This document shows positions 16,660 to 25,864 of a DNA stretch of 64,000 nt, piece by piece. The translations under genes were made by a program, and so were the position numbers. The stretch's first letter is position 1. Every line of letters begins with the position of its first letter. This DNA is from Pseudomarimonas arenosa (GTDB lineage: Bacteria > Pseudomonadota > Gammaproteobacteria > Xanthomonadales > Xanthomonadaceae), in assembly GCF_014841215.1 (NCBI RefSeq), contig NZ_JACYTR010000013.1:48792-112791 (forward strand). Reading direction: 5' to 3'. The notes beneath the pieces are model-generated. The model was not told the origin of the DNA, ran no database searches, and worked only from the letters and a program-made list of their open reading frames with translations.

Positions 16660-18213
16660 TCAGGCGATCAAGGCGCCGCGAATCATGTAGTAGAGGGCCG
16701 CCGCCATCAGCGCCGAAGCCGGCACGGTGATAATCCAGGCGGCCACCACCTTGAGCATGATCGAACGCTTGACCAGGGCTTGACGATGCACCTTGCGCAG
16801 GCTCTTGCGCTCGGCCTTGGAGATCGGCGTCAGGCCAGCCTTGGTCTGCGCCTTCAGGGCGCGGATCATTTCGCTCTTCTCGGCCCGTGAGGCGGCTTCG
16901 AAGCGGGCAAAAAAGGCCTCCACCTCGTGCTTTTCGGTCTCCTGCGCCTGATGATGCGCCTCGATATCGTGAATCACGCGCTGGTAGTTGGCCTTCAGGT
17001 ACTCGCGCAGAAAGCCAACGCCGAAGACACCGCCGATAGCGACGTGGGTGGTGCTGATCGGCAAGCCCAACTGCGAGGCGATGATCACCGTGAGGGTGGC
17101 CGACATGGCGATGCAATAGGCGCGCATCGGATCGATCTCGGTGATTTCACTGCCAACGGTGCGAATCAGCCGAGGACCGTACAGGGCCAGACCGACCGAC
17201 AGGCCCAGCGCGCCCAGCAGCATGATCCACAGCGGCACTGATGCCTTGGTGCTGATGCCGTGGTGAATCAGCGAGTCGTAGACCGCGGCCAGCGGACCGA
17301 TCGCGTTGGCCACGTCGTTGGAACCATGGGCGAAGCTGAGCAGGGCCGCTGCCGCCATCAGCGGCACGGTGAACAGCCGATTGACCGACTCGCGATCACT
17401 ATTGAGCTGCTCCGACCGGCGGTCGATCCAGTGGCGGACACCAAACCAGGTCAGCAGGGCCACCGCGGCACCGATCGCCAAGGCCATCGGGAAGCTCACC
17501 TTCACCAGCTTCGACAGGCCCTTGAGCAACAGATAGCTGGCAAAGGCCCAGGCCATCAGGGCCAGCAGCAGTGGCACCATTCTTCTGGAGGCGGCCACCA
17601 GGTCAGCTTGATAGGTGATCCGGCGTTTGATCACGTAAAGCAGGCCGGCAGCAATCAAGCCGCCCAGCACCGGCGAGACCACCCAGCTGGCGGCGATCTG
17701 TCCCATGGTCGCCCAGTTGGCAATATCCCAGCCGGCCGCGGCGATGCCGGCACCGAGTACGCCGCCGACGATCGAATGGGTGGTCGACACCGGCGCTCCA
17801 ATGGCCGTGGCCAGGTTCAGCCACAAGGCACCGGCCAGCAGGGCCGCCATCATCAGCCAGACGAATACGTCGGAATCACCCACTCGGCTCGGATCGATGA
17901 TGTCGCTCTTGATCGTGCCGACCACCTCGCCACCGGCGATGATCGCGCCCAGGGCTTCGAATACCGCGGCGATACCGATCGCCAGCCCCATGCTGATCGC
18001 CCGTGCGCCGACCGCCGGGCCAACGTTGTTGGCGACATCGTTGGCACCGATGTTCATCGCCATATAGGCGCCGAATGCCGCCGCCACCACCAGGGTCAGG
18101 CTGACCTTGCCGAACTGCAGCCAGACCAGCAGGCTGGCACCAACCACGAAGGCTACGGCCAGCGCCAGGCGCAGCCAGTCAAAGCCTTTCGGCATGCTCT
18201 CGGGGGCGGTCAT
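16660..18213 (-). CDS. pitA: Low-affinity inorganic phosphate transporter, PiT family
   Basis: PiT carriers import metal-phosphate complexes with protons across the inner membrane. The 517-residue protein has ten or so membrane helices and the two inverted family signatures, GANDVANNVGPAVGARA (N-terminal half) and HGSNDVANAIGPLAAVYD (C-terminal half). A charged cytoplasmic loop of about 90 residues precedes the last helix, as in many xanthomonad PitA proteins. The ATG at 18213 is preferred; the frame extends to a TTG at 18252 without support. It lies 73 bases after the PAS-GGDEF-EAL gene in the same direction. No PhoU gene is adjacent, so the symbol rests on family only. Confidence 0.9.
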   Translation of the reverse strand: MTAPESMPKGFDWLRLALAVAFVVGASLLVWLQFGKVSLTLVVAAAFGAYMAMNIGANDVANNVGPAVGARAISMGLAIGIAAVFEALGAIIAGGEVVGTIKSDIIDPSRVGDSDVFVWLMMAALLAGALWLNLATAIGAPVSTTHSIVGGVLGAGIAAAGWDIANWATMGQIAASWVVSPVLGGLIAAGLLYVIKRRITYQADLVAASRRMVPLLLALMAWAFASYLLLKGLSKLVKVSFPMALAIGAAVALLTWFGVRHWIDRRSEQLNSDRESVNRLFTVPLMAAAALLSFAHGSNDVANAIGPLAAVYDSLIHHGISTKASVPLWIMLLGALGLSVGLALYGPRLIRTVGSEITEIDPMRAYCIAMSATLTVIIASQLGLPISTTHVAIGGVFGVGFLREYLKANYQRVIHDIEAHHQAQETEKHEVEAFFARFEAASRAEKSEMIRALKAQTKAGLTPISKAERKSLRKVHRQALVKRSIMLKVVAAWIITVPASALMAAALYYMIRGALIA

Positions 18214-18286
18214 GGCAGGGTTTCCGGCGACGAAGGGCGGCAATGATGCCAAACCCGGCTGCAGCGGGCGAGTGGCCCTGCCGCGA

Positions 18287-21049
18287 TCAGCCGGCTTTGC
18301 GGGTTCTCACCCAGGCCTCGAACTCGCGGGCACCGAGCGGGCGCGAGAACAGGTAGCCCTGCGCCTCATCGCAGCCAATTTCGCGCAAGCGCTTGCGTGC
18401 GGCGTCGGTTTCAACCCCCTCGGCCACCACCCGCAGACGCAGGGCGTGGGCCAGACCGACAATGGCCTCGCTGATCCGCTCGATGGCCGGATCTTCGAAC
18501 AGATGAAACACGAAGCTGCGGTCGATTTTCAGGTGCCGTACCGGAAAGCGGTGCAGGTAATGCAGGTTGGAAAAGCCAGTGCCGAAGTCGTCCACCGACA
18601 GACTGACCCCGTGGGTTTCCAGCAAGGCGAAGGTGCGTCTTAACACCTCGCTATCGCGCATAAGGGCCGATTCGGTGAGTTCCAGCTCAAGCCGCTCCGG
18701 CGCCCAGCCGACTTTCTGGCAGGTGTCGATCACCATGGCGCCGAACTCTGAATCACGCAGCTGGATGGCCGACACGTTCACTGCGATGCGCTCGAAGGGG
18801 ATGCCTTCCTGATCCCACTTCCTCGCCTGTCGACAGGCCTGCTCCAGCACCCAGCGACCGATCGGAATGATCTCGCCGCAGTCTTCGGCGATCGGGATGA
18901 ACTCTGCCGGCGACCGCGGATCGCCGCTGGGGCCGATCCAGCGCAGCAGAGTTTCGATGCCTCGCACCCGCCCATCGGCGAGATCAATGGTCGGCTGATA
19001 GGCAAGATAGAACTCGTTGCGGGTCAGGGCCTGACGCAGTTCCTGCTCCAGGGTCGCCTTGCGCTGAATCTGCTCGAAGAAGGCGTCGCTGTAAAAGGCG
19101 TAGCTGTTGCGCCCGCCCTCCTTGGCCGCGTACATCGCGGTATCGGCCGCGCGCATCAGTTGCTCCAGGGTCGGCGTGTTGTCGTTCAACACCGCGATAC
19201 CAATGCTGGCGCCGACGCTGACCCCGGTGTCGCCCAACAACACCGGTTGATTCACCGCATCGATGATCTTTTGCGCCACCCGGCCGGCATCTTCCACCCG
19301 CTTCAGCTCGCGCAGCAGTACCAGGAATTCATCGCCGCTCTGCCGTGCCACCACGTCGCCAGAACGCACCGCGGCACGAATCCGTCCGGCCACATCAAGC
19401 AATAGTTGGTCACCGGCTTCATGACCGAGGGTGTCATTGACGTGCTTGAAGCGATCGAGATCGAGGAACATCAGCGCCAGCGCACTGCCACTGCGTCTGG
19501 CTGCTGCCACGGCGGTGGCGGCCAGTTCGCGGAACTGGAAGCGGTTCGGCAATCCGGTCAGCGTATCGTAGTGCGCCAGCTGCTCGATCCGCTCACCGGC
19601 CTCGCGCTCGGCGGTGATATCGCGAGTCAAGCCGGTGATGCGGAATGGCTTACCATCACGCCTTTCCAAACGTCCTGTTATGCGCAACCAGATTCGCTCT
19701 TCGTCCGGAGTGACGAACTGCACTTCAATGGTATCGAGCTCGCGTTCGCCATTGAGCATGCGCGCCACCGCCGCTTCGAAGATCTCGCGTGAGTGGCCGA
19801 GGTACATATGCTTGGTCGAGTCGATCCCGACCGGCTTGCCAACCGGAATACCGTGAATGCGGTAGTTCTCTTCGGTCCAACGCAGCTCATTGGTCCAGAT
19901 GTTGTATTCCCAGCCGCCGATGTGCCCAACCTGGGCGACTCGATCGAGCATCTCATTGCGAATCCGCTCCGACTCCTCGCGCGCCAGGCGTGAGGTGATG
20001 TCATGCATCACCCCGATCAAGCGCTCGATATGGCCATTGCCGTCGCGGATCACTTCGCCGCGCGCCACCAGACGGCGCGGTGCGCCATCGGCGCCCGGCA
20101 TGTCGACTTCGATATTGAACGGCTTGCCGCCCACGCGCAGCGAAATGAAGGCCTTACGGAAGGCCTCGCGCGAGTCGCCGCTTAACAGCTGGAACAGCAG
20201 CTCGGGATCTCGCAGCCGATGACCGTGCTGCAGGCCGGTGATGCGGTACAGGCCTTCCGAACACCACAGCGACTGGCTGTTCGGATCCCAGGCCCAGGCC
20301 CCGGTATCACCGAGGCGCTCGGCCTCACCGAGCAGGACCTCGCGATCACGCAGCTGGGCTTCGAGTTCCTTGTAGCCGCTGATGTCGATATGGGTGCCAA
20401 GGATGCGCCGCACCCGGCCCTCCGGCGTCCAGGTCTGGGCGTGGCCGCGCGCCAGCACCCAGCGCCAGCGGCCGTCGGCATGGCGCAACCGGTACTCGGC
20501 GCGCAATTCCTTGCAGCGCCCGCGCAGGTACTGGGCTACGGCATGCTGCACTGCCTGCCGGTCATCGTCGTGGATGCGCGAGAAATAGTCGCCGATGCTG
20601 ATTTCCTGCGACTCCGGGCCCACCCCGAAGGCGGCGTGCCAGGGCGAAGGAAAGCGCACCATGCGCTCATCGAGCTTCCAGTCCCAGAGTTCTTCCGCCG
20701 CCACCTCGTCGATCGCCCGACGACGATCGAGGTCGCGCGGATCTTCGACCCGGCTGTCCAACGACAGACTGAAGCCGCACACCGAACCCAAGTCATCGGT
20801 CAGCGCCGTCATCAGGCAATCGAAGCTGGCCCCCTCGCTGTCCAGCTGCCAGCGCACCGCGCGATCGGCATTGACATGCAGCTGGTGCTTGGCCTGCTCG
20901 ATCGGCTCGCGCAGATCGGCCCAGATCGAGCTCTCGAGCAGCCGCTGGGCCGGCGCATTGCCATCCAACCAGTCACCCGCCTGATCCAGCAGGACCAGGG
21001 CATAAGGCAGCGGATGTTGCAGCAAGCTATGGGTAATGACGCGGTCCAT
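18287..21049 (-). CDS. PAS-PAS-PAS-GGDEF-EAL c-di-GMP signalling protein
   Basis: From the ATG at 21049 the protein has 920 residues and no membrane segment. At least three PAS domains with PAC-like ends follow one another (about residues 120-250, 255-375 and 380-500), each ending near a D-I-T/S segment. The GGDEF domain (about 500-660) has DTLTGLPNRFQF and the active-site variant SGDEF. The EAL domain (about 665-915) has ETL in place of EAL, but keeps the metal-binding Glu, DDFGTGFSNL and KIDRSFV. The phosphodiesterase is therefore probably active, while the cyclase may bind GTP rather than make c-di-GMP. The frame runs on to 21265, but those residues look non-coding. Confidence 0.9.
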   Translation of the reverse strand: MDRVITHSLLQHPLPYALVLLDQAGDWLDGNAPAQRLLESSIWADLREPIEQAKHQLHVNADRAVRWQLDSEGASFDCLMTALTDDLGSVCGFSLSLDSRVEDPRDLDRRRAIDEVAAEELWDWKLDERMVRFPSPWHAAFGVGPESQEISIGDYFSRIHDDDRQAVQHAVAQYLRGRCKELRAEYRLRHADGRWRWVLARGHAQTWTPEGRVRRILGTHIDISGYKELEAQLRDREVLLGEAERLGDTGAWAWDPNSQSLWCSEGLYRITGLQHGHRLRDPELLFQLLSGDSREAFRKAFISLRVGGKPFNIEVDMPGADGAPRRLVARGEVIRDGNGHIERLIGVMHDITSRLAREESERIRNEMLDRVAQVGHIGGWEYNIWTNELRWTEENYRIHGIPVGKPVGIDSTKHMYLGHSREIFEAAVARMLNGERELDTIEVQFVTPDEERIWLRITGRLERRDGKPFRITGLTRDITAEREAGERIEQLAHYDTLTGLPNRFQFRELAATAVAAARRSGSALALMFLDLDRFKHVNDTLGHEAGDQLLLDVAGRIRAAVRSGDVVARQSGDEFLVLLRELKRVEDAGRVAQKIIDAVNQPVLLGDTGVSVGASIGIAVLNDNTPTLEQLMRAADTAMYAAKEGGRNSYAFYSDAFFEQIQRKATLEQELRQALTRNEFYLAYQPTIDLADGRVRGIETLLRWIGPSGDPRSPAEFIPIAEDCGEIIPIGRWVLEQACRQARKWDQEGIPFERIAVNVSAIQLRDSEFGAMVIDTCQKVGWAPERLELELTESALMRDSEVLRRTFALLETHGVSLSVDDFGTGFSNLHYLHRFPVRHLKIDRSFVFHLFEDPAIERISEAIVGLAHALRLRVVAEGVETDAARKRLREIGCDEAQGYLFSRPLGAREFEAWVRTRKAG

Positions 21050-21592
21050 GCCCGAACTACATGCTCGATCGTTGCGGTTGAGTGAAACGCGCTCATCATG
21101 CGCGCTTTTCTGCAGCGGTGCTCGAACCGGCCAGGTCCGAGTCCCACTGCCTCTCAGCGCGGCCAGTGAAGCCCTGCCCTGGCTGAGCGGCAGGCCGTCA
21201 GCATACCCGCCCGGCCCGGTCACCGAGCAAGCACGGGCTGCGAAATGGTCGGAACGGCCGCCCAACGGCGACCGGAAATCGTTCCGCGCCTGATATCGCG
21301 CGCCAAGGACGGCGCGGCCTTGCCGCGGCCGGCTTGCCGTGAGCCTGTCGAACGGTTGCGCTGAAAACCTCCAGAGCCTGGCCCGGACTTGATCCGGGGA
21401 GGGAGGTCTCAGCAGCTTACTAGCGCAAAGGACCTCAGGGCGAATGCCCTGCGTAGCCGCGCAGCGGCCGAATGAGGGCCGTGCCAGCGCCGAAAGATCG
21501 CGAACACTCTGCTATCTCAACACCATCGGTCGAAACTCTCACCCCGCTTGGAATTGCCGGATCTTTCGGCGCGACCTCATGAAATGTCCGGG
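21050..21592. other. Gene-free stretch with two repeat elements
   Basis: No gene is seen here. The first ~250 bases are the leader region of the PAS-GGDEF-EAL gene. Bases 21314-21425 are a shortened copy of the element at 28634-28871, including the 21-base motif starting TGCCGTGAGCCTGTCG at 21335-21355. Bases 21465-21595 hold a long copy of the palindromic element also found at the right end of the window. Confidence 0.7.
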
Positions 21593-21595
21593 CTA
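21465..21595 (-). repeat. Dispersed ~130-bp palindromic element, inverted copy
   Basis: Read on the minus strand this matches 63871-64000 with only two differences seen by eye over about 130 bases. Perfect 13-bp inverted repeats GCGCCGAAAGATC (21487-21499) and its complement (21560-21572) enclose 60 bases. Its outer end provides the TAG stop codon (21593-21595) of the neighbouring Lys-rich protein gene. Confidence 0.9.
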
Positions 21596-22081
21596 GCTGC
21601 GCGCCTTGTCCAGGGCCGGCAGTTGCTCCAGCATGCCCAGCAGTTCCACCGGGTCCAGCGCGTTGAGCAGGCGCAGCCCGGCGCGCAGCAGCTCTGATTT
21701 GGCGGTCTTGCGGCCGGCTTTCTTGGCGCGCTTCTTCAGCTCGGCAATCAGCGCGTAGTCGTCCTCCGGCATGCGGAAGCGATCCTTCACCTCACGCAGC
21801 ACGCGCACCCCGGGCTCACTGGCCGGTGGCACGATCGGGCCCTTGGCCTGCTTTCGCTTGCCCGCCTTTGGCGCTTGCTTGCCCTTGCCGGCCTTGTGCT
21901 TCGGCTGATCCGCGCCGGCTTTGGCACGGCTGGCCTTGCCGGCCTCGGCGGGCTTGCGCTGCGCCTTGGCCTGCTTGCCGCTCTTCTTGACTTTCGACTT
22001 CACCGACGTGTCGGCATCCGGCTGAGCGGCTGGCGTGGCCACCGATTCAACCACTGACGACTTGGATTGGCGCTTGCTCAT
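21593..22081 (-). CDS. Lys/Ala-rich protein with RHH-like C-terminus
   Basis: The 162-residue product (ATG at 22081) has two parts. Residues ~20-90 are a low-complexity basic region of Lys, Ala, Gly, Gln repeats resembling bacterial histone H1-like proteins. The last ~60 residues (from about VRVLREVKDRFRMPEDDYALIA) contain ELKKRAKKAG...KSELLRAGLRLL, which looks like the helices of a ribbon-helix-helix DNA-binding protein. A nucleoid-binding role is plausible but unproven. Its stop codon is formed by the end of a dispersed repeat, so the C-terminus may have been changed by the insertion. Confidence 0.72.
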   Translation of the reverse strand: MSKRQSKSSVVESVATPAAQPDADTSVKSKVKKSGKQAKAQRKPAEAGKASRAKAGADQPKHKAGKGKQAPKAGKRKQAKGPIVPPASEPGVRVLREVKDRFRMPEDDYALIAELKKRAKKAGRKTAKSELLRAGLRLLNALDPVELLGMLEQLPALDKARS

Positions 22082-22177
22082 AGCAGAACTCAAAGAGACG
22101 GCCGACCAGCTTAGCCAGCCGGACCACCTACCCTCTACCGTGCTGGCATGACAGTTTTATGACAACTCCGCGTCCGA

Positions 22178-23257
22178 TCAGTCGAGCCGGAAGGTCACCA
22201 CCCGCTGCAACGGCTGCGGTTCCGCCAATGGCTCAAAACGCCAGCGACGCGCGGCCTGGATGGCTTCGCGCTCAAACCAGCCGGAAGGCTCCGCCGCCAC
22301 GACTTCGACATCATCCACCGAACCATCGGTCTGCACCACGAAACGGACTTCGACGAAACCCTCGATGCGCTTGCGCAGCGCCTGATTCGGGTAGCGTGGC
22401 GCCACGCTGCTGAGCAGGCGCGGCTCGACCCTGGCCACCTGCGGCGGGGCTTCGACCACGCTGGGCGGCGGTGCGCTGGTCACCGGCGGCGTCGTGGTGG
22501 TCGGCGGATTCACGGCCGCGGCAGACGGACCGCTCGGCACCGTGCTGCTGGGTGCCGCCGTGCTGGCGGTGGCTGGCGGCGCCGGCTCGGCACGGCTGGC
22601 CGGCGGCGGCGTAATCGTCGGCTGAACCGGCGCTGCCACCGGGCGCGGTTGTGCGGCGGCCAGGCGGGCCTGCCGTTCGGCTTCGCGGGCGGTGGCCAGA
22701 CGCTGCTGCAAACGGGCCACGGTTTCGGCCGCCTGACCGGTGACACGCAAGGCCTGCAGCACCTGCTCGGCCTCGTCCCAATTGGATTCTGACAACGCGC
22801 CCTCGACGCGCATCAGGCCCAGCGGCACCAGATCGCGAATCGCCGCGCGCGCGGTGTCGGCCGGACTCTGGTCAGACAGCGCGTCGAACAGACGACGCTT
22901 GCTTTCCGGCTCGCTCTGGACCGGCGCCTGCTCGCTGAGCTCGATGATGCGCAGGTAGTACTCCACCGCGTTGTTGCCAGGTGGCTGAAAGCGGCGGCCG
23001 TCGGCCAAGGCCTGCTGCGCCTGCCGCAACAACTGTTCTACCGACATCTCAGCCGGCACACTGGGTGCGACCACCGCCGGCGCCTCAGGGGCGCTGGGCG
23101 GCGTGGCCGTGGTCTGCGCCGGCGGCGCCGTCGACTCACCGCCACAGGCGGCCAGCAGGGCTGCCAGCAGCATGCCGCCGAAAGGAACGGCCGCGGATAC
23201 AAAGCGCCTTTGGATCGGCGCTACTGGCGGCTTGATGAACTGACCTGTCGACTGCAT
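22178..23257 (-). CDS. TonB-family C-terminal domain lipoprotein
   Basis: From the ATG at 23257 the protein has 359 residues. A basic start is followed by a hydrophobic segment and a lipobox-like L-L-A-A-C near residue 37. A helical region of about 130 residues resembles TPR-like repeats (EQLLRQAQQALADGRRFQP...). A long Pro/Ala/Thr linker then leads to a TonB C-terminal domain (SVAPRYPNQALRKRIEGFVEVRF ... W-R-F-E-P). Canonical TonB is membrane-spanning and works with ExbB/ExbD. This one looks lipid-anchored and has no exbBD nearby, so it may not be an energy transducer. It is divergent from oleC. Confidence 0.82.
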   Translation of the reverse strand: MQSTGQFIKPPVAPIQRRFVSAAVPFGGMLLAALLAACGGESTAPPAQTTATPPSAPEAPAVVAPSVPAEMSVEQLLRQAQQALADGRRFQPPGNNAVEYYLRIIELSEQAPVQSEPESKRRLFDALSDQSPADTARAAIRDLVPLGLMRVEGALSESNWDEAEQVLQALRVTGQAAETVARLQQRLATAREAERQARLAAAQPRPVAAPVQPTITPPPASRAEPAPPATASTAAPSSTVPSGPSAAAVNPPTTTTPPVTSAPPPSVVEAPPQVARVEPRLLSSVAPRYPNQALRKRIEGFVEVRFVVQTDGSVDDVEVVAAEPSGWFEREAIQAARRWRFEPLAEPQPLQRVVTFRLD

Positions 23258-23687
23258 AACAACTCGCTTGCAAGAGGGTGAAAGCTTGTCCCGGGGTTTG
23301 GCGACGGCGAACCAGCCAGCGCGTGGTTCCGACTGGTTACCAGACAACGGCAAGCGTTGACCCGCTGTGGCCCGCGCGGCTGGGTGCCCGAGCGCAGTTC
23401 GGGGGTTAGCCCGAGTTTGCCGCAGTCATAGCCTAAAAACCGTGCCGACCCGCCCAGTTCCGACGGCAGTTTTTACATTTTCTTCGCATTGCTGACCAAC
23501 GCGCGCAGGGGCCGGCCGCGTACGATGCCCTGATCGGATGACGGCCCCATGACACGCGGGAAAACATCGAGCACGGCGCGCTGCCTGCGTCAAGACGCTG
23601 ACAAATGGCGCCAAGGGCCTACACTGTGCCCGGCCAGCTGGCCGCGCCCGCGGCCGCCGCGCCGTTATCTGTCTCCGATGGAATGGC
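23258..23687. other. Divergent intergenic region tonB-like / oleC
   Basis: This 430-bp gap holds no credible gene. Its middle is relatively AT-rich (around 23430-23490, with CCTAAAAACC and GTTTTTACATTTTC), a likely place for the divergent promoters. The start of oleC has only a weak GGAAT ribosome-binding site. Confidence 0.5.
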
Positions 23688-25364
23688 ATGCCCGACCCGT
23701 GCAATATTGCTGATGCCCTGCGCCGCGCCGCCGCGCAACGCCCAGAGGCGATCGCGATCCGCTGCCCAACCGGCCGCAATTCCGATGGAACAGTGCGTTA
23801 TGAGGGCGGACTCAGCTATGCCGAACTCGATCGACGCAGTGATGCCATCGCCCGCGGCCTGATCGACTACGGGCTCGCACCCGGCACGCGCTGCGCCCTG
23901 ATGGTAAGACCATCACCGGAGCTGTTCCTGTGCATGTTTGCGCTGTTTCGCGCCGGCATCGTGCCCGTGCTGATCGACCCCGGCATCAGCAAGAAAGCCC
24001 TGAAGCAATGCCTGGCCGAAGCTGCGCCCCTGGGCTTTATCGGCATTCCTCTGGCGCAGCTGGCCAGGGTGTTGCTGGGCTGGGCGCGCGGTCAGGTCAA
24101 ACGGGTGATCACGGTCGGCACCAAACTCACGCTGGGCGGCACCGTGCTGGCCGAAATCGAGGCGCGCGGACGGCGCAGCTCTACCGAGCTGCCGCTCACG
24201 CAGGGCGATGATGTCGCCGCCATCCTCTTCACCTCGGGTTCCACCGGCATACCGAAAGGCGTGACCTACCGACAGCGGCATTTCATCGCCCAGATCGAAC
24301 TGCTGCGCCGCGCCTTCGGCATCGAGTCCGGTGGGGTCAACCTGCCGACCTTTCCGCCGTTCGCGCTGTTTGATCCGGCCCTGGGCTACACCAGCATCAT
24401 TCCTGACATGGATCCGACCCGGCCGGCGAAGGCCGATCCGCGGCGACTGGTCAGTGCCTTGCGGCAATTCAAGATCGACCAGATGTTTGGCTCGCCGGCC
24501 CTGCTCGATGTATTGAGTCGTTATGGTCAGCAACACAAGCTGCGCCTGCCGCAGCTGAAGCGGGTGCTATCGGCCGGCGCGCCGGTGCCACCCGAGGTGG
24601 TCGCCCGCATGCAGCCGATGCTGGCCGATGGCGGTGAGATCTGGACCCCTTACGGCGCCACCGAGTGCCTGCCGGTGGCGGTCATCGAGGGCCGCGAATT
24701 GCGCCAGACACGGATTGCCACCGAGGCCGGCGCCGGCACCTGTGTCGGACGACCGGTGCCACCGAACGAGGTCCGGCTGATCGCCATCAGTGATCAACCG
24801 ATCCCCGACTGGCAGGATTGCCAGCCGGTGAAACGCGGTGAGGTGGGTGAGATCACGGTGGCCGGCCCGAGTGCTACCGACGAGTATTTTCGCCGCCCAG
24901 AGGCCACTGCCCTGGCCAAGATCCGCGAGCGGCTGGCCGATGGCAGCGAACGCATCGTGCACCGGATGGGTGATCTCGGCTGGTTCGACGACCATGGCCG
25001 ACTGTGGTTCTGTGGGCGCAAGTCGCAGCGGGTCGACAGCGCCGACGGGCCGCTGTTCACTGAACAGGTCGAACCGGTATTCAATCTGCACCCACAGGTC
25101 CGTCGCAGCGCCCTGGTCGGCATCGGCCCGCGCGGCCAGCAGCGGGCGGTGCTGTGCGTGGAGCTGGAGCCGACAGCGGGCAAGCCTGATCTCAAGGCCT
25201 TGACGCGGGAACTGCGCGCCCTGGGCGAGCGCCACGCCCATACCCGACGCATCGATGGCTTCCTGGTCCACCCCGGCTTTCCAGTCGACATCCGCCACAA
25301 CGCCAAGATCGGTCGTGAGGCACTGGCGGTGTGGGCGGCGCAGCGTCCGCTGCTCGGCCCGTGA
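23688..25364 (+). CDS. oleC: OleC-type acyl-AMP ligase (beta-lactone synthetase)
   Basis: OleC converts the beta-hydroxy acid made by OleD into a beta-lactone using ATP, within the OleABCD pathway to long-chain olefins. The 558-residue product is an ANL-superfamily enzyme with the P-loop FTSGSTGIPKG at about residues 180-190, YGATECLP (A5 region), and GDLGWFDDHGRLWFCGRKSQR near the C-terminal hinge. The long inserts around IPDMDPTRPAKADP and the ending resemble OleC rather than acyl-CoA synthetases. Its stop overlaps the GTG of a DUF3293 gene, which in turn overlaps oleD. oleA and oleB are not in the window. Confidence 0.9.
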   Translation: MPDPCNIADALRRAAAQRPEAIAIRCPTGRNSDGTVRYEGGLSYAELDRRSDAIARGLIDYGLAPGTRCALMVRPSPELFLCMFALFRAGIVPVLIDPGISKKALKQCLAEAAPLGFIGIPLAQLARVLLGWARGQVKRVITVGTKLTLGGTVLAEIEARGRRSSTELPLTQGDDVAAILFTSGSTGIPKGVTYRQRHFIAQIELLRRAFGIESGGVNLPTFPPFALFDPALGYTSIIPDMDPTRPAKADPRRLVSALRQFKIDQMFGSPALLDVLSRYGQQHKLRLPQLKRVLSAGAPVPPEVVARMQPMLADGGEIWTPYGATECLPVAVIEGRELRQTRIATEAGAGTCVGRPVPPNEVRLIAISDQPIPDWQDCQPVKRGEVGEITVAGPSATDEYFRRPEATALAKIRERLADGSERIVHRMGDLGWFDDHGRLWFCGRKSQRVDSADGPLFTEQVEPVFNLHPQVRRSALVGIGPRGQQRAVLCVELEPTAGKPDLKALTRELRALGERHAHTRRIDGFLVHPGFPVDIRHNAKIGREALAVWAAQRPLLGP

Positions 25365-25864
25365 ACCAGGCCGCACTCGCCCAGGCGTTTCAATCAGCGC
25401 AGTATTGGCTCTGCCCGCAGCCCAGCGATCAGTTTCCGCACCAGCACTTCAGCGTTGATCAGGCGAAGCTCAAAGCGACTGGCTGGCTGTGCACTCGGCT
25501 TGGCCCGAACCCGCCCGCCGTGGCCGCTCTGCTGCACCGACATGCGGTCAGCCAGGCCCAGCTGATCACCGCCTGCAACCCGCAAGGGCGCCCGGCCAGC
25601 CCGACATTCAATCGCCAGGTCATGCCGCGTCTGCTGGCCGCATTGGCCGAACGGGACCAGGCCTGGATGCCCGCCGTAGCCATGGCCGACGACGGCAGCT
25701 GGTGCGAACCGGGCTGTCTGCTGCTTGGCACCAGCCTCGCCCTGGCTCGACAATGGGCAGCAGAATTCGATCAAGCGGCCTGGGTTGAGTACGATGCCCT
25801 GGGCCACGCCCATCTGCATTGGGCAAGTGACACGCAGGCAACAAGGGGACAGGAATGCGGGTGA
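25361..25864 (+). CDS. DUF3293 protein between oleC and oleD
   Basis: The 167-residue protein starts at a GTG overlapping the oleC stop (GTGA) and runs 10 bases into oleD, so all three genes are translationally linked. It is soluble, with features of the DUF3293 family: an N-terminal Y-W-L segment, ITACNPQGRPAS followed by N-R, LLAAL, then ADDGSWCEPGCLLLGTSLALARQWAAEFDQAAWVEY. No function is known for DUF3293. Its place inside an ole operon may mean it assists the OleC/OleD reactions or complex, but this is inference. Confidence 0.8.
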   Translation: MNQAALAQAFQSAQYWLCPQPSDQFPHQHFSVDQAKLKATGWLCTRLGPNPPAVAALLHRHAVSQAQLITACNPQGRPASPTFNRQVMPRLLAALAERDQAWMPAVAMADDGSWCEPGCLLLGTSLALARQWAAEFDQAAWVEYDALGHAHLHWASDTQATRGQECG

